Shown here: piece by piece, positions 1 to 6,919 of the stretch
Layout: each line of letters opens with the position of its first letter
How positions within the stretch are numbered: position 1 is the first letter of the stretch
NCBI GenBank assembly: GCA_014874425.1
Contig: JACWAG010000217.1
Span: 1-17,783 of the forward strand
DNA length: 17,783 nt
Reading direction: 5' to 3'
From: Syntrophaceae bacterium
GTDB taxonomy: Bacteria; Desulfobacterota; Desulfomonilia; Desulfomonilales; Desulfomonilaceae
Position numbers and translations under genes: made by a program
The notes under the pieces: generated by a model
Databases searched by the model: none
Told to the model about the DNA's origin: nothing
Seen by the model: only the letters and a program-made list of their open reading frames with translations

Positions 1-446
1 GCTATATCGCTCCTCCTCCCCAACAGGGCCCTCCTCCTAACGCAGGGCCAATAGCGCAAGGCAGACAGCCTCAACCGGCGCCTGGTCAGTATCCTTCTTA
101 CCAGCAGCCCCAACAGTTCGATGAAAATTTGCCTGCCGGAGCGGTCCGTATCACCACACAAACCCCAGACGGCACCACAGTCCAATATTACCCCCCACAA
201 GGCGAAGACATGGAGAATCAGCCAGTTGCGGTTAGACATCCCAAACAGCGCCGCGGGCAGACCGCTCCAAAGCCGGCAAGAGCCAAGAAACCGGCCCAAG
301 AACACCAGACCTCGACAGGGACCACAGACGGCCCTGGAACATCAATCGCCATGCCACGCCCGGTCGAAATCCCCCAGGGTCAGGACCCTCGGTCTGGTTG
401 GAATTCTTTTAATAGAGGGGCGCCGGTTGCGCCTCCGGCTCAGTGA
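1..446 (+). CDS. Proline/glutamine-rich protein, C-terminal part (5' end outside window)
   Basis: The reading frame is open from the first complete codon (position 3) to a TGA at 444-446, so this is the C-terminal ~147 residues of a gene that begins before the window. The visible part is low-complexity: stretches rich in Pro, Gln, Gly and Ala (for example QQGPPP and PSYQQPQQF), then a less repetitive piece containing VRITTQTPDGTTVQYYPP, a basic segment with several Lys/Arg, and an end rich in Pro and Ala. No catalytic motif or membrane segment is visible. Such tails occur on envelope or surface-associated proteins and as linkers, but nothing here fixes a function. A strong terminator lies about 95 bp downstream, which supports a real transcription unit ending here. 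An overlapping frame (121-504) is open too, but this frame is preferred because it is continuous with the upstream sequence. Family not recognised. Confidence 0.6.
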   Translation, partial: YIAPPPQQGPPPNAGPIAQGRQPQPAPGQYPSYQQPQQFDENLPAGAVRITTQTPDGTTVQYYPPQGEDMENQPVAVRHPKQRRGQTAPKPARAKKPAQEHQTSTGTTDGPGTSIAMPRPVEIPQGQDPRSGWNSFNRGAPVAPPAQ

Positions 447-538
447 CCGTTGCTCCAATAAAGAATTTTTCGAGAACTTGAGCCATTATATGTTGGTATG
501 TTAGACGCCAACTCGTTAGTTTTACTACTGTTTATGAC

Positions 539-577
539 ACAATAGGGCCTTGAATTCAACAAGGCCCTATTGTTTTA
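539..577 (+). terminator. Rho-independent terminator after the proline-rich gene
   Basis: A perfect 14-bp inverted repeat (539-552 with 560-573, arm ACAATAGGGCCTTG) encloses a 7-base loop and is followed by a short T run. It lies between the proline-rich gene and the purF promoter, so it should insulate purF from upstream transcription. Confidence 0.8.
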
Positions 578-612
578 CGCCTCATCTTTCGAGTTCCTGG
601 GCTCTGCGCCGG

Positions 613-641
613 TTGACGCTGCCTCAGACCTGGGGTAATTT
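613..641 (+). promoter_or_regulatory. Putative sigma70-type promoter of purF
   Basis: TTGACG (613-618) and TAATTT (636-641) are separated by 17 bp, downstream of the terminator and about 45 bp before the purF start codon. Predicted transcription would start near 648 and give a short leader of about 37 nt. No purine riboswitch or PurR-like operator was recognised in this short leader. Prediction by eye only. Confidence 0.5.
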
Positions 642-684
642 GTAAAGATGCTGGAATGGCCTGTTTGAATTGGAGTTCTAATTC

Positions 685-2109
685 ATGTTTGACACCCCCT
701 CAAAGAAAGAGGCTTGCGGGATCTTTGGCATATACGGGGTCGATGACCCCGCTAAACATATTTATCTCGGATTATACGCATTGCAACATCGCGGCCAGGA
801 ATCGGCTGGGATTGTTGTTTCCGACGGCGTTACCGTTTCAACTAGGAAGGGGATGGGACTTGTCCCGGATGTCTTCAGGAACGGGGAACTTGAAGACCTG
901 AAAGGAAACATGGGCATTGGACATGTTCGTTATTCTACCACGGGCAGTTCAATGTTGAGAAATGCGCAGCCTTTTTTGGTTGAGCAAATAGACAGGTTTT
1001 TCGCTCTCGGGCACAATGGAAATATAGTCAACATTTCCAAACTCAGACGCAAACTTGAGTCAGCCGGAGCAATATTCCAGACTTCCACCGACTCGGAATT
1101 GATAGCCCATCTAATCTTGCACAAGAAAGGGCCCCTGGAAGAGAGGCTCGTAAAGGTCTTCCAGGAACTTAGAGGGGCCTGGTCCCTGGTGTTTCTGAGT
1201 TCAAACGGGATATATGCCGCTAGAGATCCATTTGGATTCAGACCTTTGTGTATCGGGCGTAAAGGAGACGCAATAATTTTCGCGTCAGAAACCTGCGCTC
1301 TAGACATTATCGAAGCAGATTATGTTAGAGACGTTGAACCGGGCGAAATCGTAGTCGCCGACAAAGACGGTCTTCGCTCTATAAAAAGCCCCCAGCGTAA
1401 AAATCTCGCAATGTGCATCTTTGAGTACATTTATTTTTCGCGCCCCGATTCCTCAATCTTCGGCCATGGGGTCTATCAGATAAGAAAATCTCTTGGGGTT
1501 CAGGTAGCCCTTGAAAGTCCTGTGCCGGAAGCGGACTTTGTGGCGCCTATGCCCGCCTCGGGTAACTATGCTGCGCTTGGCTATGCACAGGGTAGCGGAC
1601 TGCCCTTTGAATTTGGAGTGATACGTAACCATTACGTCGGGCGAACTTTCATTCAGCCTTCACCTGCCATACGAAACCTTGGGGTAAGGCTTAAACTTAA
1701 TCCTGTACGAGAAATCCTCAAAGACAAAAGTGTAGTTGTGGTTGACGATTCAATAGTACGAGGAACCACCAGCAAATTGCGCACAAGAGCTTTACGGGAA
1801 GCTGGGGCCAGGGAAATTCACATGAGAATAAGTTGCCCACCAATACGCTTCCCATGTTTTTTCGGCATCGATTTTTCGAGTAAGGGAGAACTCATAGCGT
1901 GTTCCAAATCGGTCCAGCAGATTTGTGACTTTATAGAAGCGGATTCTTTGGCTTATCTGAGCCTGGAAGGTATGCTAAGAGCGATGCCCATTCCGGCCAA
2001 AGATTTTTGCACGGCCTGTTTTACGGGAAAATATCCCATTCAGATCACGGATGATTCCACCAAGATGTGTCTGGAAATGAATACAGCCGGACCAAGCGCA
2101 TGGCCATAG
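685..2109 (+). CDS. purF: Amidophosphoribosyltransferase
   Basis: PurF catalyses the first committed step of de novo purine synthesis in the cytosol: PRPP plus glutamine gives 5-phosphoribosylamine, glutamate and pyrophosphate. The 474-residue length is typical of the Bacillus-type enzyme. An N-terminal class II (Ntn) glutaminase domain starts after a 10-residue propeptide, with the nucleophile Cys11 in EACGIFGIYG, followed by LQHRGQESAGI and GHVRYST. The C-terminal phosphoribosyltransferase domain has the PRPP-binding motif VVVVDDSIVRGTT at about residues 350-362. Cysteines in CIFEYIYFSRPDS, in RFPCFFGID and in CTACFTGKYP match those that bind a 4Fe-4S cluster in B. subtilis PurF, so an oxygen-sensitive Fe-S form is expected. 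The ATG at 685 has a modest GGAG 9 bp upstream. It is a single-gene unit; no other pur genes are nearby. Confidence 0.96.
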   Translation: MFDTPSKKEACGIFGIYGVDDPAKHIYLGLYALQHRGQESAGIVVSDGVTVSTRKGMGLVPDVFRNGELEDLKGNMGIGHVRYSTTGSSMLRNAQPFLVEQIDRFFALGHNGNIVNISKLRRKLESAGAIFQTSTDSELIAHLILHKKGPLEERLVKVFQELRGAWSLVFLSSNGIYAARDPFGFRPLCIGRKGDAIIFASETCALDIIEADYVRDVEPGEIVVADKDGLRSIKSPQRKNLAMCIFEYIYFSRPDSSIFGHGVYQIRKSLGVQVALESPVPEADFVAPMPASGNYAALGYAQGSGLPFEFGVIRNHYVGRTFIQPSPAIRNLGVRLKLNPVREILKDKSVVVVDDSIVRGTTSKLRTRALREAGAREIHMRISCPPIRFPCFFGIDFSSKGELIACSKSVQQICDFIEADSLAYLSLEGMLRAMPIPAKDFCTACFTGKYPIQITDDSTKMCLEMNTAGPSAWP

Positions 2110-2112
2110 TAA

Positions 2113-2796
2113 TCAAGATTCTCGAAAAACGAGAAGTTTTTCAGCAACCGCGAGGTCCTGAGGGGAAGTTATTTTAATGTTATAATCACTGTCAGGGACA
2201 ACAAAGACTTTTAGTCCCAGGCGCTCCACGAGTGACGCGTCATCCGTACCTGTGAAACCATCGGCGAGTGCTTTTTCGTGGGCTGCTAAAATCAGCGACG
2301 TTCGAAATGTTTGGGGGGTGTGAGCTAGCCACAGATTTTCCCGAGGCACCGTATCGACAATGAATTCTTTTGCTTTCTTTACTGTGTCTTTTATAGCGCT
2401 CGCCGCTATGGCCGATCCGTATGATCTTGCGTTTTCAATTGATCCGGAAATTACCGAAGTGTCAACCAACGGCCTTACACCATCGTGAATCACCACCAAA
2501 TCGCTATCCTTAGCTAACTTTAGACCATTGAGGACAGATTGCTGCCTTGTTCTGCCGCCTTGCACGATATTCCTTACTTTTCTAAAACCATGACGCTGAA
2601 CAATCTCAGACAAACAGTAATCGACATGACCTCCGGGGGTTGTCAAAACTATGAAGTCTATTTCCGGGTGTCTCTCAAAGATACTAAGAGTTCTCACTAT
2701 TATGGGAACACCTGCTAAATTTAGGTACTGCTTAGGAATATCGGCTCCCATTCTGGACCCAATGCCCCCGGCTGTAACTATAGCTGCGCATATCAT
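2113..2796 (-). CDS. ispD: 2-C-methyl-D-erythritol 4-phosphate cytidylyltransferase
   Basis: IspD joins CTP and MEP to give CDP-methylerythritol, the third step of the MEP isoprenoid pathway. The 227 residues match the usual length. Visible family motifs: the glycine-rich nucleotide-binding loop TAGGIGSRMG (residues 8-17) followed by PKQY (21-24), GGRTRQQSV (80-88), VIHDGVRP (102-109), HTPQTF (159-164), GTDDAS (183-188) and NIKIT (206-210), which together line the CTP/MEP site. The family more often has an Ala where Thr8 stands here; this looks tolerated. ispF often follows or is fused to ispD, but it is absent here. The gene converges on purF with only 3 bp between the stop codons and diverges from the winged-helix gene. 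The start is the ATG at 2796, giving the standard N-terminus; a weak GAG lies upstream. Confidence 0.94.
   Translation of the reverse strand: MICAAIVTAGGIGSRMGADIPKQYLNLAGVPIIVRTLSIFERHPEIDFIVLTTPGGHVDYCLSEIVQRHGFRKVRNIVQGGRTRQQSVLNGLKLAKDSDLVVIHDGVRPLVDTSVISGSIENARSYGSAIAASAIKDTVKKAKEFIVDTVPRENLWLAHTPQTFRTSLILAAHEKALADGFTGTDDASLVERLGLKVFVVPDSDYNIKITSPQDLAVAEKLLVFRES
2119..2141 (+). terminator. purF terminator hairpin inside the 3' end of ispD
   Basis: TTCTCG (2119-2124) pairs with CGAGAA (2130-2135) around an A5 loop and is followed by G and five T (2137-2141) on the plus strand. It lies 10 bp after the purF stop but within the last codons of the convergent ispD. The polarity of the T run fits termination of purF rather than ispD. 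Confidence 0.6.
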
Positions 2797-2840
2797 AACA
2801 GTTCTCAGACTTCTTGTAGAATTTTGTAGTCGGTTGAACT

Positions 2841-2870
2841 ATCTTACGGTCGAACCTGATTTCAGGTCAA
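2841..2870 (-). promoter_or_regulatory. Putative sigma70-type promoter of ispD
   Basis: On the minus strand TTGACC (2870-2865) and TAAGAT (2846-2841) are 18 bp apart, with transcription predicted to start near 2834, about 38 nt before the ispD ATG. The -35 box overlaps the palindrome at 2854-2867. Confidence 0.45.
2854..2867. promoter_or_regulatory. 14-bp palindrome, possible operator between divergent genes
   Basis: ACCTGA and TCAGGT form a perfect inverted repeat with a 2-bp TT centre. It lies in the 80-bp gap between ispD and the divergent winged-helix gene, overlaps the predicted ispD -35 box, and ends 10 bp before the winged-helix start codon. This is where an autoregulatory site would be expected, but the binding protein is unknown. 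Confidence 0.4.
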
Positions 2871-2876
2871 GTAAGC

Positions 2877-3173
2877 ATGGAGGAAATTCAAGTGGAATCG
2901 GATATTGAAAAAAAAGTGTTGGATCGTATTAATAACCCCGGTTGGGTAACAACACGTGGATTACTGCTCGATCCCGCCAGCCCGGCTGATTCAGAAGAAA
3001 ATTTAAAAATTCAGGCGGTTATGCGTTCACTTTCTGATAAAGGCTTGGTAACGCTGTGGCGTCTTGTCCTGGAAGCGGACGGCACGGAATTAATGGCGGC
3101 GGCGCGGCCCGATCTTGAACTGGACAAAGACCTCGAACGTCGCGGCGCATGGGCCAAAGCCATACGATATTAG
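2877..3173 (+). CDS. Small putative winged-helix (HTH) protein
   Basis: A 98-residue soluble protein of unrecognised family. The order of segments suggests a winged helix-turn-helix: a first helix around IEKKVLDRI (10-18), a segment with WVTTRGLLLD (23-32), a likely recognition helix ENLKIQAVMRSLSDKGLV (41-58), then a hairpin-like LWRLVLEADG (60-69) and a charged C-terminal tail. There are no cysteines and no membrane segment. It reads divergently from ispD and is followed 55 bp later, in another frame, by a phospholipase D-like gene, so the two are probably co-transcribed. The start is the ATG at 2877; a Shine-Dalgarno is poor. A TTG at 3115 would make the next gene overlap this one. Because the two frames meet, one ancestral fused gene split by a frameshift cannot be excluded, but each product looks complete. 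The DNA-binding role is inferred from the predicted fold. Confidence 0.6.
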   Translation: MEEIQVESDIEKKVLDRINNPGWVTTRGLLLDPASPADSEENLKIQAVMRSLSDKGLVTLWRLVLEADGTELMAAARPDLELDKDLERRGAWAKAIRY

Positions 3174-3228
3174 AAACGTATCTTACAATGGTTTTCTTGC
3201 GCCTGGCCTAGAAAGAATAACCCGTTAT

Positions 3229-3753
3229 ATGAAAACATTATGGGACAGGGAAATTTTTGAGACATTCTCCCAGGAGCGTCTTGTCAATGCGGAACGTTTC
3301 GTATGGATCGCTACCGCAAATATCAAGATGACCTTCTTGAAATACAAATCGAAATTCGTGTCATTCCCTGACATCATGGCAACACTCATAAATGGTGGCG
3401 TTTCTTTCAGAATCATCCATTCTGAAGCTCCATCCAAACCTTTCAGAGATCGTTATGAAAGGATTGACATCAAAGGCCGACTTAGCGCTGGAGTTGAGTT
3501 TCTACAATGCCCAAGAATGCACGCTAAGATCTTTATAATAGACGGATCTTCAGCTCTGGTAGGTAGCGCTAATTTGACAGGAGCGGGTATTGGGGCTAAG
3601 AGTTGCAAGAATCGAAACTTTGAGGTGGGATTTCTCTTTGAGGGTCAGAATGCTGTCGAGCCTTTCATGAATTATTTCGATTTTATATGGATGGGCGGCC
3701 ATTGTCGGCAATGTGGGCGCAGATCTATATGCCCCTGCCCTGCAGATTCATGA
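3229..3753 (+). CDS. Single-HKD phospholipase D-like protein with C-terminal Cys knuckle
   Basis: The 174 residues from the ATG at 3229 carry one complete PLD active-site signature, RMHAKIFIIDGSSALVGSAN, giving His98, Lys100 and Asp105, followed by the Gly-Ser-x-Asn element. A single HKD per chain is characteristic of Nuc-type nucleases and related enzymes, which build one active site from a dimer. Upstream, AERFVWIATANIKM and FRIIHSEA fit the beginning of the same fold. Past the domain is a cysteine knuckle, HCRQCGRRSICPCP (C159, C162, C168, C170), which could bind a zinc ion or cluster. No signal peptide is visible, so it should be cytosolic, which favours a nucleic-acid role over lipid cleavage (inference). 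The frame is also open upstream to a TTG at 3115, which would add 38 residues and overlap the winged-helix gene. The Shine-Dalgarno (AGAAAGAA) is weak. Neighbours are the winged-helix gene and priA. Confidence 0.75.
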   Translation: MKTLWDREIFETFSQERLVNAERFVWIATANIKMTFLKYKSKFVSFPDIMATLINGGVSFRIIHSEAPSKPFRDRYERIDIKGRLSAGVEFLQCPRMHAKIFIIDGSSALVGSANLTGAGIGAKSCKNRNFEVGFLFEGQNAVEPFMNYFDFIWMGGHCRQCGRRSICPCPADS

Positions 3754-3837
3754 CTTAAAAGTTATTAGAAAGTTCCCGCGACAAAATCCCGATCATACCA
3801 CGACTGAAATTGCCACAACGAGATACAAAATTTGCGT

Positions 3838-6075
3838 ATGAACCCCCCAGAATCATTCATGGTCAACGTTTGTTTTCCTCTTCCAGTCGATGGGCCTTAC
3901 ACCTATGAGGTCCCTATTCAGCTCAGGAATGAGGTTTGCTTTGGGCGACGGGTCCTTGCTCCATTTGGGAAAAAGATACGGGCAGGTTTCATTGTTGGAT
4001 TGAACCCTGAGGGTCACATCGATGGCGCCCTCAAGGAAATCCTGGAAATCCCGCAGGAACCACAGTGTTTCGACCAGCCATGGTGGAACTTCATAAAATG
4101 GGTTTCGAATTACTACATGTCTCCTACCGGGCTTGTGTTGAAAACCGCTATACCTGTAGGATTTGAAAGACGTTCCGAGCCATGGGTCAAGTTCACCCCT
4201 GAAGGAAAAGCTTGGCTTGGAGACCTATCTCTTCCGGAAGGGGGGCCGGTTGAGCTTAAGTTGTCGAAACATGATTCCATTTCTCGCAGACGATTAGTCT
4301 CGATAATCGGCAAGAAACAGCTTGACGCTGTCATTCGTCTAGGTCTGGTAACGATAGAAGAACACGTAGCACGAATCCGGCCTGAAAAGAGTGAAGATTT
4401 CCGTGTCCTGGAGGATTTTGACGCCGAAATTGAGCGGGGCTTAGCGCTAAAACTGACACCGGATCAAGACCGCGCATGCGCCGTTATAGGTGAATCCATA
4501 CTCAATGGAGGCTTTGCGCCGCACCTCCTGTTTGGTGTGACTGGCTCGGGAAAAACGGAAGTTTATCTTAAGAATATTCAGGAAACTCTTAAACAGGGGA
4601 AAAGGGCCTTAATGCTGGTTCCAGAGATTGCGCTTACACCTCAGTCGGCGCGGCGAATTGTGTCCAGGTTTGGCCATAACATGTCACTCTTTCATAGCGG
4701 AATAACAAACGCTCAAAAGATTGCCGAGTGGCGTAGAATAATGAGAGGAGACACAAAGGTCGTCGTTGCGACGCGTTCTGGAATTTTCACCCCAATTCCC
4801 GACCTTGGACTAATAATTGTAGATGAAGAGCATGACTCTTCCTATAAACAGGATGAAGGATGCCCGTACAACGCAAGAGATTTGGCGCTGGCAAGAGGCA
4901 AACTTCAGGGGATTTGTGTTGTTCTGGGAAGCGCTACCCCGTCCTTTGAGACCTTTGTTAATGCCACTAACGGCAAACTGAAACGAATCGATCTTCCTAC
5001 GCGTCATCATGGGGGTGATTTACCTTTTGTACAACTCGTCAATCTCAAGGAAGACGATCAAGGGAGGAACGCGTCCAAATGCTTTCTAACACAACCACTA
5101 CTAGAAGCCGTTAAAGTGTCTCTAAGGAAAGGAAGTCAAACCGTTCTTTTCCTAAATCGAAGAGGATTTGACACTTTCGCCCAATGCCGTGAATGTGGGC
5201 ATATATTCAGGTGTCCTAATTGCGATGTGAGTCTTATACATCATAAGAGCGCCGGGGATTTGCGATGCCACTTGTGTGGTTTCTCTCAGGCAGCGCCACC
5301 GTTGTGCCCAAAGTGTTCCAGCTCAAAGCTATATTTTGCCGGAGTTGGGTCCCAGAAAGTACAGGATGAGCTAACAAAACTATTTCCGGAAGCAACGATC
5401 GAGCGTTTTGACAGGGATTCGACGAGAAAGAAGAATGAACTGATTGAGATCTTGACACGTTTTAGGAACAGGGAGATCGATATTCTTGTAGGTACTCAGA
5501 TGATTGTCAAGGGCCATGATTTCCCTGGAATATCATTGGTTGGAATACTATTTGGAGACGCGTCCCTCAATTTCCCGGACTTTAGGGCAGCCGAGAAAAC
5601 TTTTCAGTTGTTAACTCAGGTAGCCGGAAGAACTGGCCGTGACACTGAACCTGGTCTGGTAATTCTTCAGACTTTTGATACCGAGCATGAAGTAATACGC
5701 TTGGCGGCCAAACACGCATATGAAGAGTTTTTTCAAATGGAATCCGAATTGCGTAGAGAGCTTTGTTACCCCCCCTATGGTCACCTTATACTTGTCAAGG
5801 CGCAGGGGACGAATGAAAATAGAGTTCAGGATAAGGCATTGAAGATCGCTCGTGAGGCTCGATCTCTAAAAAGCGAGGTTCCTAACGTCATGATATTGGG
5901 TCCGGCCCCTTGTCCCCGGAGCAAAATGGTCGGAAAATTCCGATGGCGGATAATCTTAAAGAGTCCTGACCGGTCTGCTGTGCGCAAAATGGCCGGTATG
6001 TTGATTGACCAAGGACTGCTAAGAGAACCAGGAGTGCGCATTACGCTGGATATTGACCCCATTGATTTGATGTAA
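3838..6075 (+). CDS. priA: Primosomal protein N' (replication restart helicase PriA)
   Basis: PriA recognises stalled or broken forks and unwinds the lagging strand so that the replicative helicase can be reloaded. The 745 residues match the family length. In order: an N-terminal 3'-DNA-end-binding region starting VNVCFPLPVDGPYTYEVP; a superfamily 2 helicase core with Walker A GVTGSGKTE near residue 233 and Walker B DEEH; a zinc-binding insert of four CxxC pairs (CRECG, CPNCD, CHLCG, CPKCS; about 450-494); then the second helicase lobe with VGTQMIVKGHDFPGI and QVAGRTGR; and the C-terminal domain ending ITLDIDPIDLM. All catalytic motifs and cysteines are present. ATG 3838 is chosen; a TTG two codons earlier (3832) and ATG 3859 are possible and change only the first residues. 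It may share a transcript with the PLD-like gene 84 bp upstream. Confidence 0.95.
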   Translation: MNPPESFMVNVCFPLPVDGPYTYEVPIQLRNEVCFGRRVLAPFGKKIRAGFIVGLNPEGHIDGALKEILEIPQEPQCFDQPWWNFIKWVSNYYMSPTGLVLKTAIPVGFERRSEPWVKFTPEGKAWLGDLSLPEGGPVELKLSKHDSISRRRLVSIIGKKQLDAVIRLGLVTIEEHVARIRPEKSEDFRVLEDFDAEIERGLALKLTPDQDRACAVIGESILNGGFAPHLLFGVTGSGKTEVYLKNIQETLKQGKRALMLVPEIALTPQSARRIVSRFGHNMSLFHSGITNAQKIAEWRRIMRGDTKVVVATRSGIFTPIPDLGLIIVDEEHDSSYKQDEGCPYNARDLALARGKLQGICVVLGSATPSFETFVNATNGKLKRIDLPTRHHGGDLPFVQLVNLKEDDQGRNASKCFLTQPLLEAVKVSLRKGSQTVLFLNRRGFDTFAQCRECGHIFRCPNCDVSLIHHKSAGDLRCHLCGFSQAAPPLCPKCSSSKLYFAGVGSQKVQDELTKLFPEATIERFDRDSTRKKNELIEILTRFRNREIDILVGTQMIVKGHDFPGISLVGILFGDASLNFPDFRAAEKTFQLLTQVAGRTGRDTEPGLVILQTFDTEHEVIRLAAKHAYEEFFQMESELRRELCYPPYGHLILVKAQGTNENRVQDKALKIAREARSLKSEVPNVMILGPAPCPRSKMVGKFRWRIILKSPDRSAVRKMAGMLIDQGLLREPGVRITLDIDPIDLM

Positions 6076-6134
6076 AGACGCACAAGGAACTAGAGTAGTT
6101 CGGAGAATACTATAACTTTAGTACAAAGATGTAT

Positions 6135-6146
6135 TATAATTATAAT
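6135..6146 (+). promoter_or_regulatory. Tandem TATAAT sequence, possible promoter of the thioredoxin gene
   Basis: Two perfect -10 hexamers stand back to back (6135-6140 and 6141-6146) in the AT-rich 179-bp gap between priA and the thioredoxin gene. No convincing -35 box is seen at the right distance, so this is a weak prediction. The leader to the start codon would be about 100 nt. Confidence 0.3.
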
Positions 6147-6254
6147 TATGAAGTTTCACCCATCAACAAGTTTGTCATATAGCAGTGCTCATGCGAGTGG
6201 CGCTGACCTAAATTCAGTTATAACTGGAACCGGATTTGCCAAATTGGAGGCATC

Positions 6255-6722
6255 ATGAACAAGATTCGAATACTCGTCATATCCATAGTCGTATGTCTAC
6301 TTATCGGTGCTGGGATACTTACGTGGTCGGCGCACAGGAGCGGTTATACGTTGGCCAAATTGGCCGGCGGAAAGGCATTGGAAAAGAACGAGTCATCGGA
6401 CATTAAGCATATTACTGACGACAATTTTGAGGTTGAAGTTGTAGAAGCTTCAAAAAACAAACCAATTCTCATAGATTTCTACGCAGACTGGTGTTTCCCT
6501 TGCCGCATGCTTGATCCAATTCTCGAAGAACTTGCGAAAGACATGCGAGGCAAAGCCATAGTTGGGAGAGTAAACACAGACAAGAACCTCATAGCGAGAA
6601 GATTTGGCATCACTAAAATCCCGGCCATTTTCATCATCCGTGACGGAGAGGTCAAGGGGTCCTTTTTTGGTGTTGTTCCAAAAGAAACCATGGCAAAGGC
6701 TTTGCTTCAATCCGGCTCATGA
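6255..6722 (+). CDS. Membrane-anchored or exported thioredoxin-fold protein
   Basis: A 155-residue protein: a short basic start (MNKIR), one hydrophobic segment (residues 6-24) that acts as an uncleaved anchor or signal peptide, a linker, then a thioredoxin domain (about 50-152). The domain has the redox motif WCFPC with Cys80 and Cys83, preceded by the typical ILIDFYAD, and the cis-proline in KIPAIFI (Pro123). It should therefore work in the periplasm as a thiol-disulfide exchange protein. The Phe-Pro dipeptide between the cysteines differs from the Gly-Pro of cytosolic thioredoxin. No lipobox is evident. No CcdA/DsbD-type electron donor or cytochrome c biogenesis gene lies nearby, so the partner is unknown. 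The start is secure: GGAGG ends 6 bp before the ATG at 6255. Probably monocistronic. Confidence 0.88.
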   Translation: MNKIRILVISIVVCLLIGAGILTWSAHRSGYTLAKLAGGKALEKNESSDIKHITDDNFEVEVVEASKNKPILIDFYADWCFPCRMLDPILEELAKDMRGKAIVGRVNTDKNLIARRFGITKIPAIFIIRDGEVKGSFFGVVPKETMAKALLQSGS

Positions 6723-6827
6723 TCGGTCGGCTGGACATTTGAGGTCAAATTTAAAATATCCGCTTGAATACATTTCATAAATCAATCACCTTCTTTTAAT
6801 TTAATAGGTAGTTATGGCGGTTTAGCC

Positions 6828-6856
6828 TTGAAACTTTTTGCATTTTAGGTTATCAT
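6828..6856 (+). promoter_or_regulatory. Putative sigma70-type promoter of the glycosidase-like/TPR operon
   Basis: TTGAAA (6828-6833) and TATCAT (6851-6856) are 17 bp apart, each one base from consensus. Transcription would start near 6863, giving a leader of about 57 nt before the TTG at 6920. Confidence 0.5.
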
Positions 6857-6919
6857 TTGAACAACTGATTCAAATTTACGAATTACATTTTGACAAATTA
6901 TTTCAAGAGGGTTTCAGAA

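Noticed and set aside
121..504. Overlapping 127-residue open frame with ATG start
   Set aside because: It runs +1 to the proline-rich frame that continues from before the window; its composition (Arg-rich, Pro/Gln-derived) is what a shifted reading of that sequence gives, and it runs past the other stop only by chance.
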